Position numbers and translations under genes: made by a program
Notes under the pieces: model-generated
What the model saw: only the letters and a program-made list of their open reading frames with translations
What the model was told of the DNA's origin: nothing
Database searches by the model: none
In this document: one piece after another, positions 28,996-36,545 of the stretch
How the letters are laid out: each line of letters begins with the position of its first letter
How positions within the stretch are numbered: the stretch's first letter is position 1
Assembly (NCBI RefSeq): GCF_002252155.1
Contig: NZ_NEFD01000003.1
Coordinates: 186,001-250,000, forward strand
Length of the DNA: 64,000 bases
Reading direction: 5' to 3'
DNA from: Wohlfahrtiimonas sp. G9077
GTDB taxonomy: Bacteria > Pseudomonadota > Gammaproteobacteria > Cardiobacteriales > Wohlfahrtiimonadaceae

Positions 28996-29009
28996 GGATC
29001 GCTGATATC

Positions 29010-29044
29010 AAAACCGCCTAATTTTTAGGCGGTTTTGTTTTTTT
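29010..29044 (+). terminator. Rho-independent terminator after scpA
   Basis: Stem AAAACCGCCT/AGGCGGTTTT with a T-rich loop and a TTTTGTTTTTTT tail. It closes the M50-trpS-scpA operon. Confidence 0.9.
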
Positions 29045-29049
29045 GGCAC

Positions 29050-29097
29050 TTTTTTTAAAAGTTTTTTCAGAATTTTTTAAAAAGAATCATAAAAAAA
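29050..29097. other. Phased A/T tracts (probable intrinsically curved DNA)
   Basis: T-runs at 29050-29056, 29062-29067 and 29073-29078 have centres about 11 bp apart, followed by an A7 run at 29091-29097. Tracts in phase with the helix bend DNA. The stretch lies in the non-coding 28996-29278 region, upstream of the tRNA-Gln promoter. I see no gene in that region. Confidence 0.5.
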
Positions 29098-29237
29098 TGG
29101 GGTGAAAAAAGGTATATTGTCAGGGGTCAAGCTGTGCGCAACAACTTTTTTCAAAAAAAATCAAAGAAATTTTTAATGTAAATTACTGAAAAATAATGAT
29201 TTATCATAATTGATCAAAAGTTACGCACATATAGGGG

Positions 29238-29265
29238 TAGACAAGTCCTCAAAAATCCCTATAAT
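29238..29265 (+). promoter_or_regulatory. Sigma-70 type promoter of tRNA-Gln
   Basis: TAGACA (29238) and a perfect TATAAT (29260-29265) with a 16-bp spacer end 13 bp before the tRNA. Confidence 0.75.
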
Positions 29266-29278
29266 GCAATCCATCTTT

Positions 29279-29353
29279 TGGGCTGTAGCCAAGCGGTAAG
29301 GCAGCGGGTTTTGATCCCGCCATTCCCAGGTTCGAATCCTGGCAGCCCAGCCA
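29279..29353 (+). tRNA. tRNA-Gln (anticodon UUG)
   Basis: A 75-nt cloverleaf with acceptor TGGGCTG/CAGCCCA, a weak U1-A72 pair and G73 as is typical of glutamine tRNAs. The anticodon stem GCGGG/CCCGC encloses loop TTTTGAT with anticodon TTG. The T-loop is TTCGAAT and CCA is encoded. Confidence 0.97.
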
Positions 29354-29477
29354 AATTTCTTCTTTTCTATTGAGTTTGCAGTTTTGAGCTTCTAATGCTT
29401 ATGAAAAATATAGTCATATATCCATGCTGCAAACATCACCTTCATATCCATCACTTTTTAATCAAGGAAATATAGTC

Positions 29478-30428
29478 ATGAGCGGCGCTCAGATGATGAT
29501 CTTTGCTGGTAACGCAAACCCAGAATTAGCGGAAAAAATTGTTGAACACCTAGGAATGACTCTCGGTAAAGCTACTGTTGGTCGTTTTTCTGATGGTGAA
29601 GTTATGGTTTCTATTGATGAAAACGTTCGTGGTAAAGATGTTTTCTTAATTCAGCCAACTTGCTACCCAACCAATGACAACTTAATGGAGTTATTGGTGA
29701 CTGTTGATGCACTTCGTCGTGCTTCTGCAATGCGTATCACAGCGGTTATCCCTTACTTTGGTTATTCAAGACAAGATAGACGCCCTCGTTCAGCTCGTGT
29801 TCCAATTTCTGCGAAAGTTGTGGCCAATATGATCACAAGCGTTGGTTGTGACCGTGTATTGACCATCGATCTTCACGCTGACCAAATTCAAGGTTTCTTT
29901 GAAATTCCAGTTGATAACATCTATGCAACTCCAGTAATGTACCGTGACATCATCGGTTTACAACCAGAAAACTTATGTGTTGTTTCGCCTGACGTTGGTG
30001 GTGTATTACGTGCACGCGCGATTGCTAAACAATTAGAAACCAATGATTTAGTGATCATTGATAAACGTCGCCCTGCACCTAACGTGTCTGAAGTGATGAA
30101 CATCATTGGTGATGTGCGTGGTAAAAACTGTGTGATCGTTGATGACATCGTAGATACAGCAGGTACTTTAGCTTCTGCTGCCAATGTATTAAAAGAAAAC
30201 GGTGCATTGTCTGTTCGCGCTTACTGTTCTCACCCAATTTTATCGGGTAAAGCGATTCAAAACATCGAGAACTCAGCGTTAGATGAAATGATCGTAACAG
30301 ATACCATTCCATTGCGTCCTGAAGCAGAAGCGTGCGAAAAAATTCGTGTATTGTCTGTGTCTCACATCATTGCCAATACCATTCGCCGCATCCATGCCGA
30401 AGAATCAGTGAGCAGCCTTTTTGCTTAA
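29478..30428 (+). CDS. prs: Ribose-phosphate pyrophosphokinase
   Basis: A 316-residue PRPP synthetase, making phosphoribosyl pyrophosphate from ribose 5-phosphate and ATP for nucleotide, His and Trp synthesis. Motifs are [28 protein letters not shown] (ATP loop) and the PRPP-binding [12 protein letters not shown]. The frame extends upstream to 29424, but the ATG at 29478 has AAGGAA upstream and gives the standard length. It follows tRNA-Gln, a common arrangement with tRNA-prs neighbours. Confidence 0.96.
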   Translation: MSGAQMMIFAGNANPELAEKIVEHLGMTLGKATVGRFSDGEVMVSIDENVRGKDVFLIQPTCYPTNDNLMELLVTVDALRRASAMRITAVIPYFGYSRQDRRPRSARVPISAKVVANMITSVGCDRVLTIDLHADQIQGFFEIPVDNIYATPVMYRDIIGLQPENLCVVSPDVGGVLRARAIAKQLETNDLVIIDKRRPAPNVSEVMNIIGDVRGKNCVIVDDIVDTAGTLASAANVLKENGALSVRAYCSHPILSGKAIQNIENSALDEMIVTDTIPLRPEAEACEKIRVLSVSHIIANTIRRIHAEESVSSLFA

Positions 30429-30450
30429 TTGAAAATTTAAGTTATATTAT

Positions 30451-30480
30451 AAAGCCAGATTTTATCTGGCTTTTGTTTTT
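30451..30480 (+). terminator. Rho-independent terminator after prs
   Basis: Stem AAAGCCAGAT/ATCTGGCTTT with a 3-nt loop and a TTTTGTTTTT tail. Confidence 0.88.
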
Positions 30481-30495
30481 TATAGAGGATTTAAA

Positions 30496-30768
30496 ATGTC
30501 GCGCACTGTATTTTGTCAAAAATTAAAAAAAGAGGCTGAAGGTTTAGCTCGTCCGATGTACCCTGGTGAAATCGGTCAAAAAATCTTTGAAAACGTGTCT
30601 AACGAAGCTTGGCAGCAATGGTTAAAACAACAAACCATTTTGATCAATGAGTATCGCGTCAATCCTTTAGATCCAAATGCGCGTAAATTCATTGAAGAGC
30701 AAATGGTTAAATTCTTCTTTGAAGACAGTGACATTCAATTGCCGGATCAATTTGTCCCTGAGAAATGA
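30496..30768 (+). CDS. yggX: YggX family Fe(II)-trafficking / oxidative damage protection protein
   Basis: A 90-residue cytoplasmic protein that matches YggX from end to end: the conserved Cys in TVFCQKLKKEAEGL, then PGEIGQKIFENVSNEAWQ and MVKFFFE. YggX protects Fe-S clusters from oxidation. AGAGGAT precedes the ATG. In E. coli yggX follows mutY; here it follows prs. Confidence 0.95.
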   Translation: MSRTVFCQKLKKEAEGLARPMYPGEIGQKIFENVSNEAWQQWLKQQTILINEYRVNPLDPNARKFIEEQMVKFFFEDSDIQLPDQFVPEK

Positions 30769-30770
30769 TG

Positions 30771-30796
30771 AAAACCGCTCGTTTGAGCGGTTTTTT
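30771..30796. terminator. Bidirectional terminator between yggX and the dipeptidase gene
   Basis: Perfect stem AAAACCGCTC/GAGCGGTTTT with a GTTT loop and T-runs on either strand, between convergent genes. Confidence 0.9.
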
Positions 30797-30797
30797 G

Positions 30798-31355
30798 TTA
30801 TTCAATGACGCCTAAACGATCATCTTCCACCAACGGGTACTCATAGCTGTTAAAAAACTGATAATGCCACCATTCGTGGGAATAGTTATCAAAGCCTGCA
30901 TTGAGCATCATGCCTGCAAGCATCAGGCGATTTTTTTGTGCCTCAATGGAGACATTGTAGTTAGCATGCCAAGATTCGGGTAAAAAGCTGTCAAAGGGCG
31001 TGCCCATGTCGAGGTATTGCTGCGTTTTCATGTCCACTAAACCAACATCAAGGGCAACGCCACGAGAATGCGGTGAGCCTCGTTTATGTGGATTGGCTAA
31101 AAAATCAGGATCTGGCGTGTGATCCCAGAAGATAAATTGCGCCTTTGGTGGGCGATAGGCATCATACACCACAAACTGGAGTCCTAAATGGGCGGCTTGT
31201 TCGATGGCCTTACGGAATTTAAGTTCTGCATCTTTGTGCAATAATACACGCGCTTTGTCATAAACAGCACGGCCGGTGAAATTTCTTTCATCCGCATAGG
31301 GCATATCTATGATAATATTGTGAGATTCGGGCGTCAGTTCGACTAAATCACTCAT
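30798..31355 (-). CDS. D-alanyl-D-alanine dipeptidase (VanX/DdpX family)
   Basis: A 185-residue zinc dipeptidase of the M15D family. Zinc-binding and catalytic motifs are SPHSRGVALD (SxHxxGxAxD) and EWWHY; the conserved Arg is in VYDAYRPP. It cleaves D-Ala-D-Ala, usually for peptidoglycan recycling or as a nutrient source rather than for vancomycin resistance in Gram-negatives. No signal peptide is visible, so it is likely cytoplasmic. Confidence 0.92.
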   Translation of the reverse strand: MSDLVELTPESHNIIIDMPYADERNFTGRAVYDKARVLLHKDAELKFRKAIEQAAHLGLQFVVYDAYRPPKAQFIFWDHTPDPDFLANPHKRGSPHSRGVALDVGLVDMKTQQYLDMGTPFDSFLPESWHANYNVSIEAQKNRLMLAGMMLNAGFDNYSHEWWHYQFFNSYEYPLVEDDRLGVIE

Positions 31356-31447
31356 GGCTAACCTCGTTATAAGACAAGGAGTTATGATAGCGCTCTGAAA
31401 AGATTTGTGTTATTTTGCATAAAGAATGATCAAATCTAAAAATAGTG

Positions 31448-31476
31448 TTGACGACTCTATAGAACCTCTCTATAAT
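31448..31476 (+). promoter_or_regulatory. Sigma-70 promoter of tRNA-Met
   Basis: TTGACG (31448-31453), 17-bp spacer, perfect TATAAT (31471-31476), 20 bp before the tRNA. Confidence 0.85.
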
Positions 31477-31496
31477 GCGACTCCTCAACACAGCAC

Positions 31497-31573
31497 GGAC
31501 ATGTAGCTCAGCTGGTTAGAGCACAGCACTCATAATGCTGGGGTCGGTGGTTCGATTCCACCTATGTCCACCA
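31497..31573 (+). tRNA. tRNA-Met (elongator, anticodon CAU)
   Basis: A 77-nt cloverleaf with acceptor GGACATG/TATGTCC (one G-U pair), anticodon stem CAGCA/TGCTG, loop CTCATAA and encoded CCA. The D-arm and the CACTCATAATG...TGGGGTC body follow the elongator Met pattern. Initiator features (unpaired first position, GGG/CCC anticodon stem) are absent, and a lysidine-type tRNA-Ile2 seems less likely. Confidence 0.95.
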
Positions 31574-31585
31574 TATAAAACATCT

Positions 31586-31612
31586 AAGCCCTTGTAATTC
31601 AAGGGCTTTTTT
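31586..31612 (+). terminator. Terminator after tRNA-Met
   Basis: Perfect stem AAGCCCTTG/CAAGGGCTT with a 5-nt loop and a T6 tail, 12 bp after the tRNA. Confidence 0.88.
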
Positions 31613-31765
31613 GTTATCTGAAGATAATTTGTCCCCTTTTTGTCCACATTTGTTTTTTTGGCTTCGCCCATTCATTAAAAGAGCAGTACACGCCAAATGT
31701 GAGTCTATTTGTGTCTGTAGATCATCAGGAAGGATATGCCTATAGGTTTCATAGGAACGCACTAG

Positions 31766-31993
31766 GATCGTATTGAGAAGCTTTTTATTGGCTCAAATGA
31801 ATATGGGCAGGGCATTGACAAACAATTGCTAGAATACGTCTTAAATGAGCAGAATCCACAGGCAATAGGTTTTTATCAATATATGGACTGTGTCGTGGTT
31901 AAGCACATCGAAACTGATGGAGAGAGTGATCCTTATCCTATTTTGACGATGAAATATCAAAAGTATTCATGTACACGCAATCAACATGTTTGA
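31766..31993 (+). pseudogene. Remnant of a GNAT-family acetyltransferase (C-terminal part only)
   Basis: 75 codons are open from just after an in-frame stop (31763) to TGA at 31993, without a proper start. The translation contains a GNAT coenzyme-A motif (LFIGSNEYGQGIDKQLLEYV), then PQAIGFYQYMDC and a SDPYPILTMKY ending typical of YafP/YjaB-like acetyltransferases. The normal GQGIGKxL glycine has become Asp. The N-terminal half is missing, so this is a decayed or transferred fragment. The rest of 31613-32136 has no supportable gene. Confidence 0.7.
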
Positions 31994-32136
31994 ATAACGT
32001 GTCGATTTTTTTGGATTTTTTAAACATGTTTTTTGTATTGGTTGATTGCATCAACATAAAATAATTTTGTTATGATATGCACATTCAGTCTTTAATCACA
32101 GTATGCAGATTTTGCATGCAAAACCGAGAATCTCTC

Positions 32137-32370
32137 ATGACACAAAAAACTAAATTCTATCTTGAAAACCATCCTCATGTTGCTTTAAATGACCTATTGA
32201 AAATGGAAGGCATAGCCGATACAGGCGGGCGCGCAAAATTGATGGTGGCAGAAGGCAATATTCGCGTCAATGGCGACATTGAACTTCGTAAAACTGCCAA
32301 AATCCAAGCAGGCAGCCTCGTCACAGGTGCAGGCTTTGAAATTCTGGTCTGTGAAGGTTATGAAGCATAA
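32137..32370 (+). CDS. ybcJ: S4-domain RNA-binding protein, YbcJ-like
   Basis: A 77-residue protein that is almost entirely an S4 RNA-binding domain (LNDLLKMEGIADTGGRAKLM, then EGNIRVNGDIELRKTAKI). Small S4 proteins of this type bind structured RNA, possibly ribosomal. The frame opens upstream to 32077, but the ATG at 32137 fits the family. The ribosome site is weak. Confidence 0.88.
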   Translation: MTQKTKFYLENHPHVALNDLLKMEGIADTGGRAKLMVAEGNIRVNGDIELRKTAKIQAGSLVTGAGFEILVCEGYEA

Positions 32371-32372
32371 TT

Positions 32373-32399
32373 AAAAGTCGGCCATGTGCCGATTTTTTT
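32373..32399 (+). terminator. Terminator after the S4-domain gene
   Basis: Stem GTCGGC/GCCGAT (one G-T pair) with a 5-nt loop and a T7 tail. The following 32400-32655 region holds no gene I can support; it ends in a good ribosome site (GGAGGA) for the aminotransferase. Confidence 0.8.
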
Positions 32400-32655
32400 A
32401 TTCATTAACAAAGATTAGGAAGACTCAGAATATAATGTGGATATGAGGATCGTACGCGTGATTGACTCAGGACCTTTTAGAACTGTGTGCGATGAATGAT
32501 AAACACTAAAGTCAATGGCCAGATGTACTTAAAATAAGCGCGGAAAAAAAGGAATAAACCACCGCATTTTTTTCGTTTGAATCACCTAGGTAATTTTGTT
32601 GTTATAGAGCCATTCTACAACATATAAGGCATCTGCCACCTCGGAGGATTCAACC

Positions 32656-33915
32656 ATGCAAGTGACACCTGCGCTCTCGATTGTGCATCCTGTTTTGCTC
32701 TCACACGGTCAAAATGCCACTGTGTGGGACACGGATGGACAATCGTACATTGATTTTATCGGCGGCATTGGCGTCCTCAATTTAGGCCATTGTCATCCAA
32801 AGATTGTGGCGGCGATTGTGGATCAAGCCCAAAAGCTCACCCATTATGCATACAATGCTGCACCGCATGAAGCATATCAATCTTTGATGACGGCGCTCTC
32901 ACAATTCATCCCAACGCGCAGCCCGATGATGGGTATGTTGACCAACTGCGGGGCAGAAGCGACAGAAAATGCCCTTAAAATTGCCCGCATTCATACAAAA
33001 CGCACGGCAAGCATTGCCTTTGATGGCGGCTTTCATGGTCGCACATTGGCTGCCCTTAATTTAAATGGCAAAGTTGCGCCTTATAAGCAAGGTTTGGGGC
33101 CATTGCCGGGGCCTGTGTATCATTTGCCATTTCCAAGCCCGGACAATGGCATCAGCTGTCAGATGGCGATTGCGGCATTAGAGCGCCTCATTCAGGTGGA
33201 GATTGATGTCAACGAGATTGCCAGTATCTTTGTGGAGCCTGTGCAAGGTGAGGCGGGTTTTCAGCTCTTAGATCGTGACTTTGCCCATTATCTTCGCGCA
33301 TTTTGTGATGAACACGGCATTGTGCTCGTGTTAGATGAGATTCAGTCGGGCTTTGGACGCACAGGCAAACCCTTTGCTTTTGAGCACTTAGGGATTGAGC
33401 CCGATTTATTGTTACTGGCCAAAAGCATTGCCGGCGGCATGCCGCTTGGCGCTGTGATGGGCAAGGTGCATCTGATGGAGCATGTACCAAAAGGCAGTTT
33501 AGGCGGCACCTATTCAGGCAATCCGATTGCGTGTGCCGCAGCATTGGCCACTATTGACATTCTATCCGATCGTGATGCCTTGACACATTGGGGCGCGCAT
33601 TATGAAAAAACCGTCAAAGCACATCATGCTCAATGGATGAAAGAGGGCTTGACATGTGTTGCACCACTAACGGGCATTGGCGCAATGCGTGGCATCCCGT
33701 TGATCACAGAGAATGGCGAGCCAAACACACAACTATTGGCAGAATTATTACCAATGGCGCGTGAGCGCGGCTTATTGTTGATGCCAAGCGGTAAGCATCG
33801 CAACATCATCCGCCTTTTAGCGCCGTTGACGATAGAACCTGAACAACTTGAGGCAGGCTTGACCATTTTAGGTGATTGCCTGCACACCATAACCAAACCA
33901 TCGATGGAGAAATGA
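32656..33915 (+). CDS. Class III (PLP) aminotransferase, GABA / 2-aminoadipate aminotransferase-like
   Basis: A 419-residue omega-type aminotransferase. The PLP lysine is in LLLAKSIAGGMPLGAV, the cofactor Asp in LVLDEIQSGFGRTGKPFAFE, and the family signature FVEPVQGEAGF near residue 195. The sequence resembles 4-aminobutyrate transaminases. The substrate is uncertain, but the gene is 1 nt ahead of a 2-oxoadipate dioxygenase gene, so 2-aminoadipate (giving 2-oxoadipate) or another lysine-derived amino acid is a reasonable inference. GGAGGATT lies before the ATG. Confidence 0.85.
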   Translation: MQVTPALSIVHPVLLSHGQNATVWDTDGQSYIDFIGGIGVLNLGHCHPKIVAAIVDQAQKLTHYAYNAAPHEAYQSLMTALSQFIPTRSPMMGMLTNCGAEATENALKIARIHTKRTASIAFDGGFHGRTLAALNLNGKVAPYKQGLGPLPGPVYHLPFPSPDNGISCQMAIAALERLIQVEIDVNEIASIFVEPVQGEAGFQLLDRDFAHYLRAFCDEHGIVLVLDEIQSGFGRTGKPFAFEHLGIEPDLLLLAKSIAGGMPLGAVMGKVHLMEHVPKGSLGGTYSGNPIACAAALATIDILSDRDALTHWGAHYEKTVKAHHAQWMKEGLTCVAPLTGIGAMRGIPLITENGEPNTQLLAELLPMARERGLLLMPSGKHRNIIRLLAPLTIEPEQLEAGLTILGDCLHTITKPSMEK

Positions 33916-33916
33916 T

Positions 33917-35305
33917 ATGTCCAATGCTGTATTTGTCTCGCCGGATGTGATCCGCGCGCAGTTTTCTGCGGCGATGTCCGATATGTATCAAAACGAAGTG
34001 CCCCTGTATCGTGATTTGATGAATTTGGTGTCCGATGTCAATGCGGCCACATTACAAAAAGATGGCGCATTATATGATCGCCTTGCCCAAACAGGTGAGC
34101 TTGAACGCTTAGATGAGGAGCGTCACGGTGCCATTCGCGTGGGCACAGCCGAGGAGCTCAGCACCATTCGCCGCCTGTTTGCTGTGATGGGCATGCATCC
34201 TGTGGGTTATTATGATTTAACGCCCGCAGGCGTGCCGGTTCATTCTACGGCGTTTCGAGCCATTCATGAAGATGCCCTTAAAATCAGTCCATTTCGTGTG
34301 TTTACGTCGCTGCTGCGTTTAGAATTGATTGAGGATCAAGCACTGCGGGACGAAGCGGCGCAGATTTTATCTGAGCGCAAAATTTTCACAGATGAAGCAT
34401 TGCGCCTCATTGAGCAATATGAGCAGGCTGGTGGTTTGACAGAAGCAGAAGCGGCACAATTTGTGCAAGAAGTGCTGGAAACGTTCCGTTGGCATGCCGA
34501 TGCCACTGTGACGGCAGAGCAGTATCAGAATCTACATGATCAGCACCGCTTAATTGCCGATGTGGTGGCATTTAAAGGGCCGCATATCAACCATTTGACG
34601 CCAAGAACGGTGGATATTGATGTGATTCAGCAACAGATGCCTGCGCGCGGCATGAATGCAAAAGCTGTGGTGGAAGGTCCACCGCGCAGACGATGCCCAA
34701 TTTTATTGCGTCAAACCAGCTTTAAAGCTTTAGAAGAGGCAGTTTCTTTTAAAAATCAGCCAGCGGATGATACTGGCAGCCACACGGCACGCTTTGGGGA
34801 GATTGAGCAGCGTGGGGCAGCATTGACGCCCAAAGGTCGAGCTTTGTATGACCAACTATTAAATCAAACGCGTGCAGAAGTGCCGTCAACCACTGAGCGC
34901 AATGCCGATGCGTATTATGCGGCGCTTGAAAAGAATTTTGCAGCCTTTCCTGATGATTATGCCACGCTCCATGATGAAGGCTTGGCCTTCTTTGCCTATT
35001 ATCCCACAGAAAAAGGGTTGGCCAATCGTGGGCAATACTCAAAAGAGATGAGCACTGCTGATTTAATTGCCGAAGGCGCCATCACTTATGAGCCGATTGT
35101 GTATGAAGATTTCTTGCCAGTCAGCGCTGCGGGAATCTTTCAATCGAATTTAGGTGAAGGGGCAAAGGCGGATTATGCACAAAACTCAAGCCAAGCGCAG
35201 TTTGTGGCGGATTTGGGTGCCGCGGTGATTGATGAGCTTGAGCTGTATGCCGCTTCCCAAGCGCGTTCATTAGAACAGTGCAAAGCGGCATTGGGCATGG
35301 TGTAA
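33917..35305 (+). CDS. hglS: 2-oxoadipate dioxygenase/decarboxylase (HglS/YdcJ, DUF1338 family)
   Basis: A 462-residue DUF1338 protein. HglS converts 2-oxoadipate to D-2-hydroxyglutarate with O2 and Fe(II), the last specific step of lysine catabolism through 2-aminoadipate in Pseudomonas. From memory the HglS residues are His70, Arg74, His226 and Glu294; here H70 and R74 fall in ERHGAIR, H226 in HINHLTPR, and a Glu at about 295 in GEIEQRG, so the active site looks intact. It is co-transcribed with the upstream aminotransferase and closed by a terminator. Confidence 0.88.
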   Translation: MSNAVFVSPDVIRAQFSAAMSDMYQNEVPLYRDLMNLVSDVNAATLQKDGALYDRLAQTGELERLDEERHGAIRVGTAEELSTIRRLFAVMGMHPVGYYDLTPAGVPVHSTAFRAIHEDALKISPFRVFTSLLRLELIEDQALRDEAAQILSERKIFTDEALRLIEQYEQAGGLTEAEAAQFVQEVLETFRWHADATVTAEQYQNLHDQHRLIADVVAFKGPHINHLTPRTVDIDVIQQQMPARGMNAKAVVEGPPRRRCPILLRQTSFKALEEAVSFKNQPADDTGSHTARFGEIEQRGAALTPKGRALYDQLLNQTRAEVPSTTERNADAYYAALEKNFAAFPDDYATLHDEGLAFFAYYPTEKGLANRGQYSKEMSTADLIAEGAITYEPIVYEDFLPVSAAGIFQSNLGEGAKADYAQNSSQAQFVADLGAAVIDELELYAASQARSLEQCKAALGMV

Positions 35306-35324
35306 ATTTTCCTTTCATCAGATG

Positions 35325-35352
35325 AATCGGCGCCCTGTGTGCCGATTTTTTG
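35325..35352 (+). terminator. Terminator after hglS
   Basis: Stem AATCGGC/GCCGATT with a 9-nt loop and a T6 tail. Confidence 0.82.
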
Positions 35353-35530
35353 TTACAATCGGGTTCATTTTCATAACAACATGAGCACAATAAAAAATGA
35401 AATGACATGAACCAATCGCGTTTTGATGTTAGAAAATCAATTAAAAGTCATGAACACTCGGCTGAATCAAATCCTCAATCCCGCAGCATAGCACCCGCTT
35501 GATTTGACAGTCACCCATTATCTCGGATAT

Positions 35531-35576
35531 TATTTATTAATAAATAAAGATTAATTTATTTTAAGTTAATCTTTAT
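35531..35576. promoter_or_regulatory. Paired palindromes upstream of cyoA
   Basis: The 324-bp gap 35306-35629 has no gene. Within it is a 16-bp perfect palindrome TATTTATTAATAAATA (35531-35546). Overlapping it is an 11-bp perfect inverted repeat ATAAAGATTAA...TTAATCTTTAT (35544-35554 and 35566-35576) with an 11-nt spacer. Position, about 55-100 bp before cyoA, suggests an operator. I do not recognise a specific regulator; AT-richness alone makes some chance symmetry likely. Confidence 0.45.
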
Positions 35577-35629
35577 GTTAAACGACAGATTTTAATTTAC
35601 ATAATGCAGTTCGTTTATGGGTGACTACA

Positions 35630-36535
35630 ATGAGAAAAACCTACACAAAAGCGGTACGCACCGGCGTCATTCTCATGGCCATGATGGTTTTATCAGGCTG
35701 TGATCTTGCGCTCTTTAACCCAAAAGGTGAAATTGCCGAATATGAAAAATGGCTATTGATCTTCAGTGCGGGGATCATGCTGCTGGTGATCATTCCGTGC
35801 ATCATTATGGCGGTGGTGTTTCCATGGTGGTTTCGCGAGTCGAACCAAAAGGCCAAATATCATCCCGAGTGGCGTGAGTCAAAAATTTTAGAGAAGTTCA
35901 TGTGGGGCGTGCCGATTGTCATTACGGTGATTTTAGCCTTCATCGTGATTCAAAGCACCATTGACCTTAATCCGAAAAAGCCCATTGAATCAGAGCATGA
36001 TGAATTGGTGATCGAAGTGGTTTCGATGGATTGGCAATGGCTTTTTATCTATCCCGAAGAGGGCATTGCCACCATCAATGAGCTCTATTTACCGGTGGAT
36101 CGACCATTGAAATTTCGCTTAACCTCGCAAACAGTCATGAATGCCTTTTTTGTGCCGCAATTGGGCACACAGCTTGATGTGATGAGCGGCATGGAAAACG
36201 TTCTTCATTTGATTGTCAATGAGCCAGGTCGTTTTCAAGGTGCATCATATGGCTACAGTGGCGCGGGTTATTCTGACATGAAATTCCCCGTCATCGCGGT
36301 GCCAATGGCGGATTTTGATGCATGGGTTTTAAAAATGCAGAGCACTGATGACAATCCATTGACGTGGGCAAAATACCAAGAGATGGTCAAAGCGCAGCCC
36401 ATCAATGCACCGGTGCAATATTTTCATCCCATCGATAAGGGCATTTATTTGCGAGTCATCGGGCAATTTATGGATTTAAAAATGCTCGAAGAACACATGA
36501 TGCACATGCATCACATGCCTGCCTCTCAACCCTAA
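35630..36535 (+). CDS. cyoA: Cytochrome bo3 ubiquinol oxidase subunit II
   Basis: A 301-residue lipoprotein with lipobox VLSGC near residue 23, two membrane segments, then a periplasmic cupredoxin-fold domain. The CuA ligands of cytochrome c oxidases are absent, as expected for a quinol oxidase. A GTG at 35621 is in frame 9 nt upstream; the ATG at 35630 is preferred. It is the first gene of cyoABCDE, the terminal oxidase of high-oxygen growth. Confidence 0.95.
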   Translation: MRKTYTKAVRTGVILMAMMVLSGCDLALFNPKGEIAEYEKWLLIFSAGIMLLVIIPCIIMAVVFPWWFRESNQKAKYHPEWRESKILEKFMWGVPIVITVILAFIVIQSTIDLNPKKPIESEHDELVIEVVSMDWQWLFIYPEEGIATINELYLPVDRPLKFRLTSQTVMNAFFVPQLGTQLDVMSGMENVLHLIVNEPGRFQGASYGYSGAGYSDMKFPVIAVPMADFDAWVLKMQSTDDNPLTWAKYQEMVKAQPINAPVQYFHPIDKGIYLRVIGQFMDLKMLEEHMMHMHHMPASQP

Positions 36536-36545
36536 GGAGCCGAAT

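Noticed and set aside
29100-29237. Possible small RNA or riboswitch between scpA and tRNA-Gln
   Set aside because: The stretch is simple A/T-rich sequence with no convincing stable structure or known aptamer pattern.
30798-31355. D-Ala-D-Ala dipeptidase as a vancomycin-resistance gene
   Set aside because: It has no vanH/vanA partners and Gram-negative bacteria commonly use such enzymes for recycling or nutrition.
31562-31762. A minus-strand open frame of 66 codons ending at the tRNA-Met 3' end, first considered as an integrase C-terminal remnant
   Set aside because: Its last part is just the tRNA terminator hairpin read backwards, and I see no recombinase motif or catalytic Tyr. It cannot be supported as an integrase.
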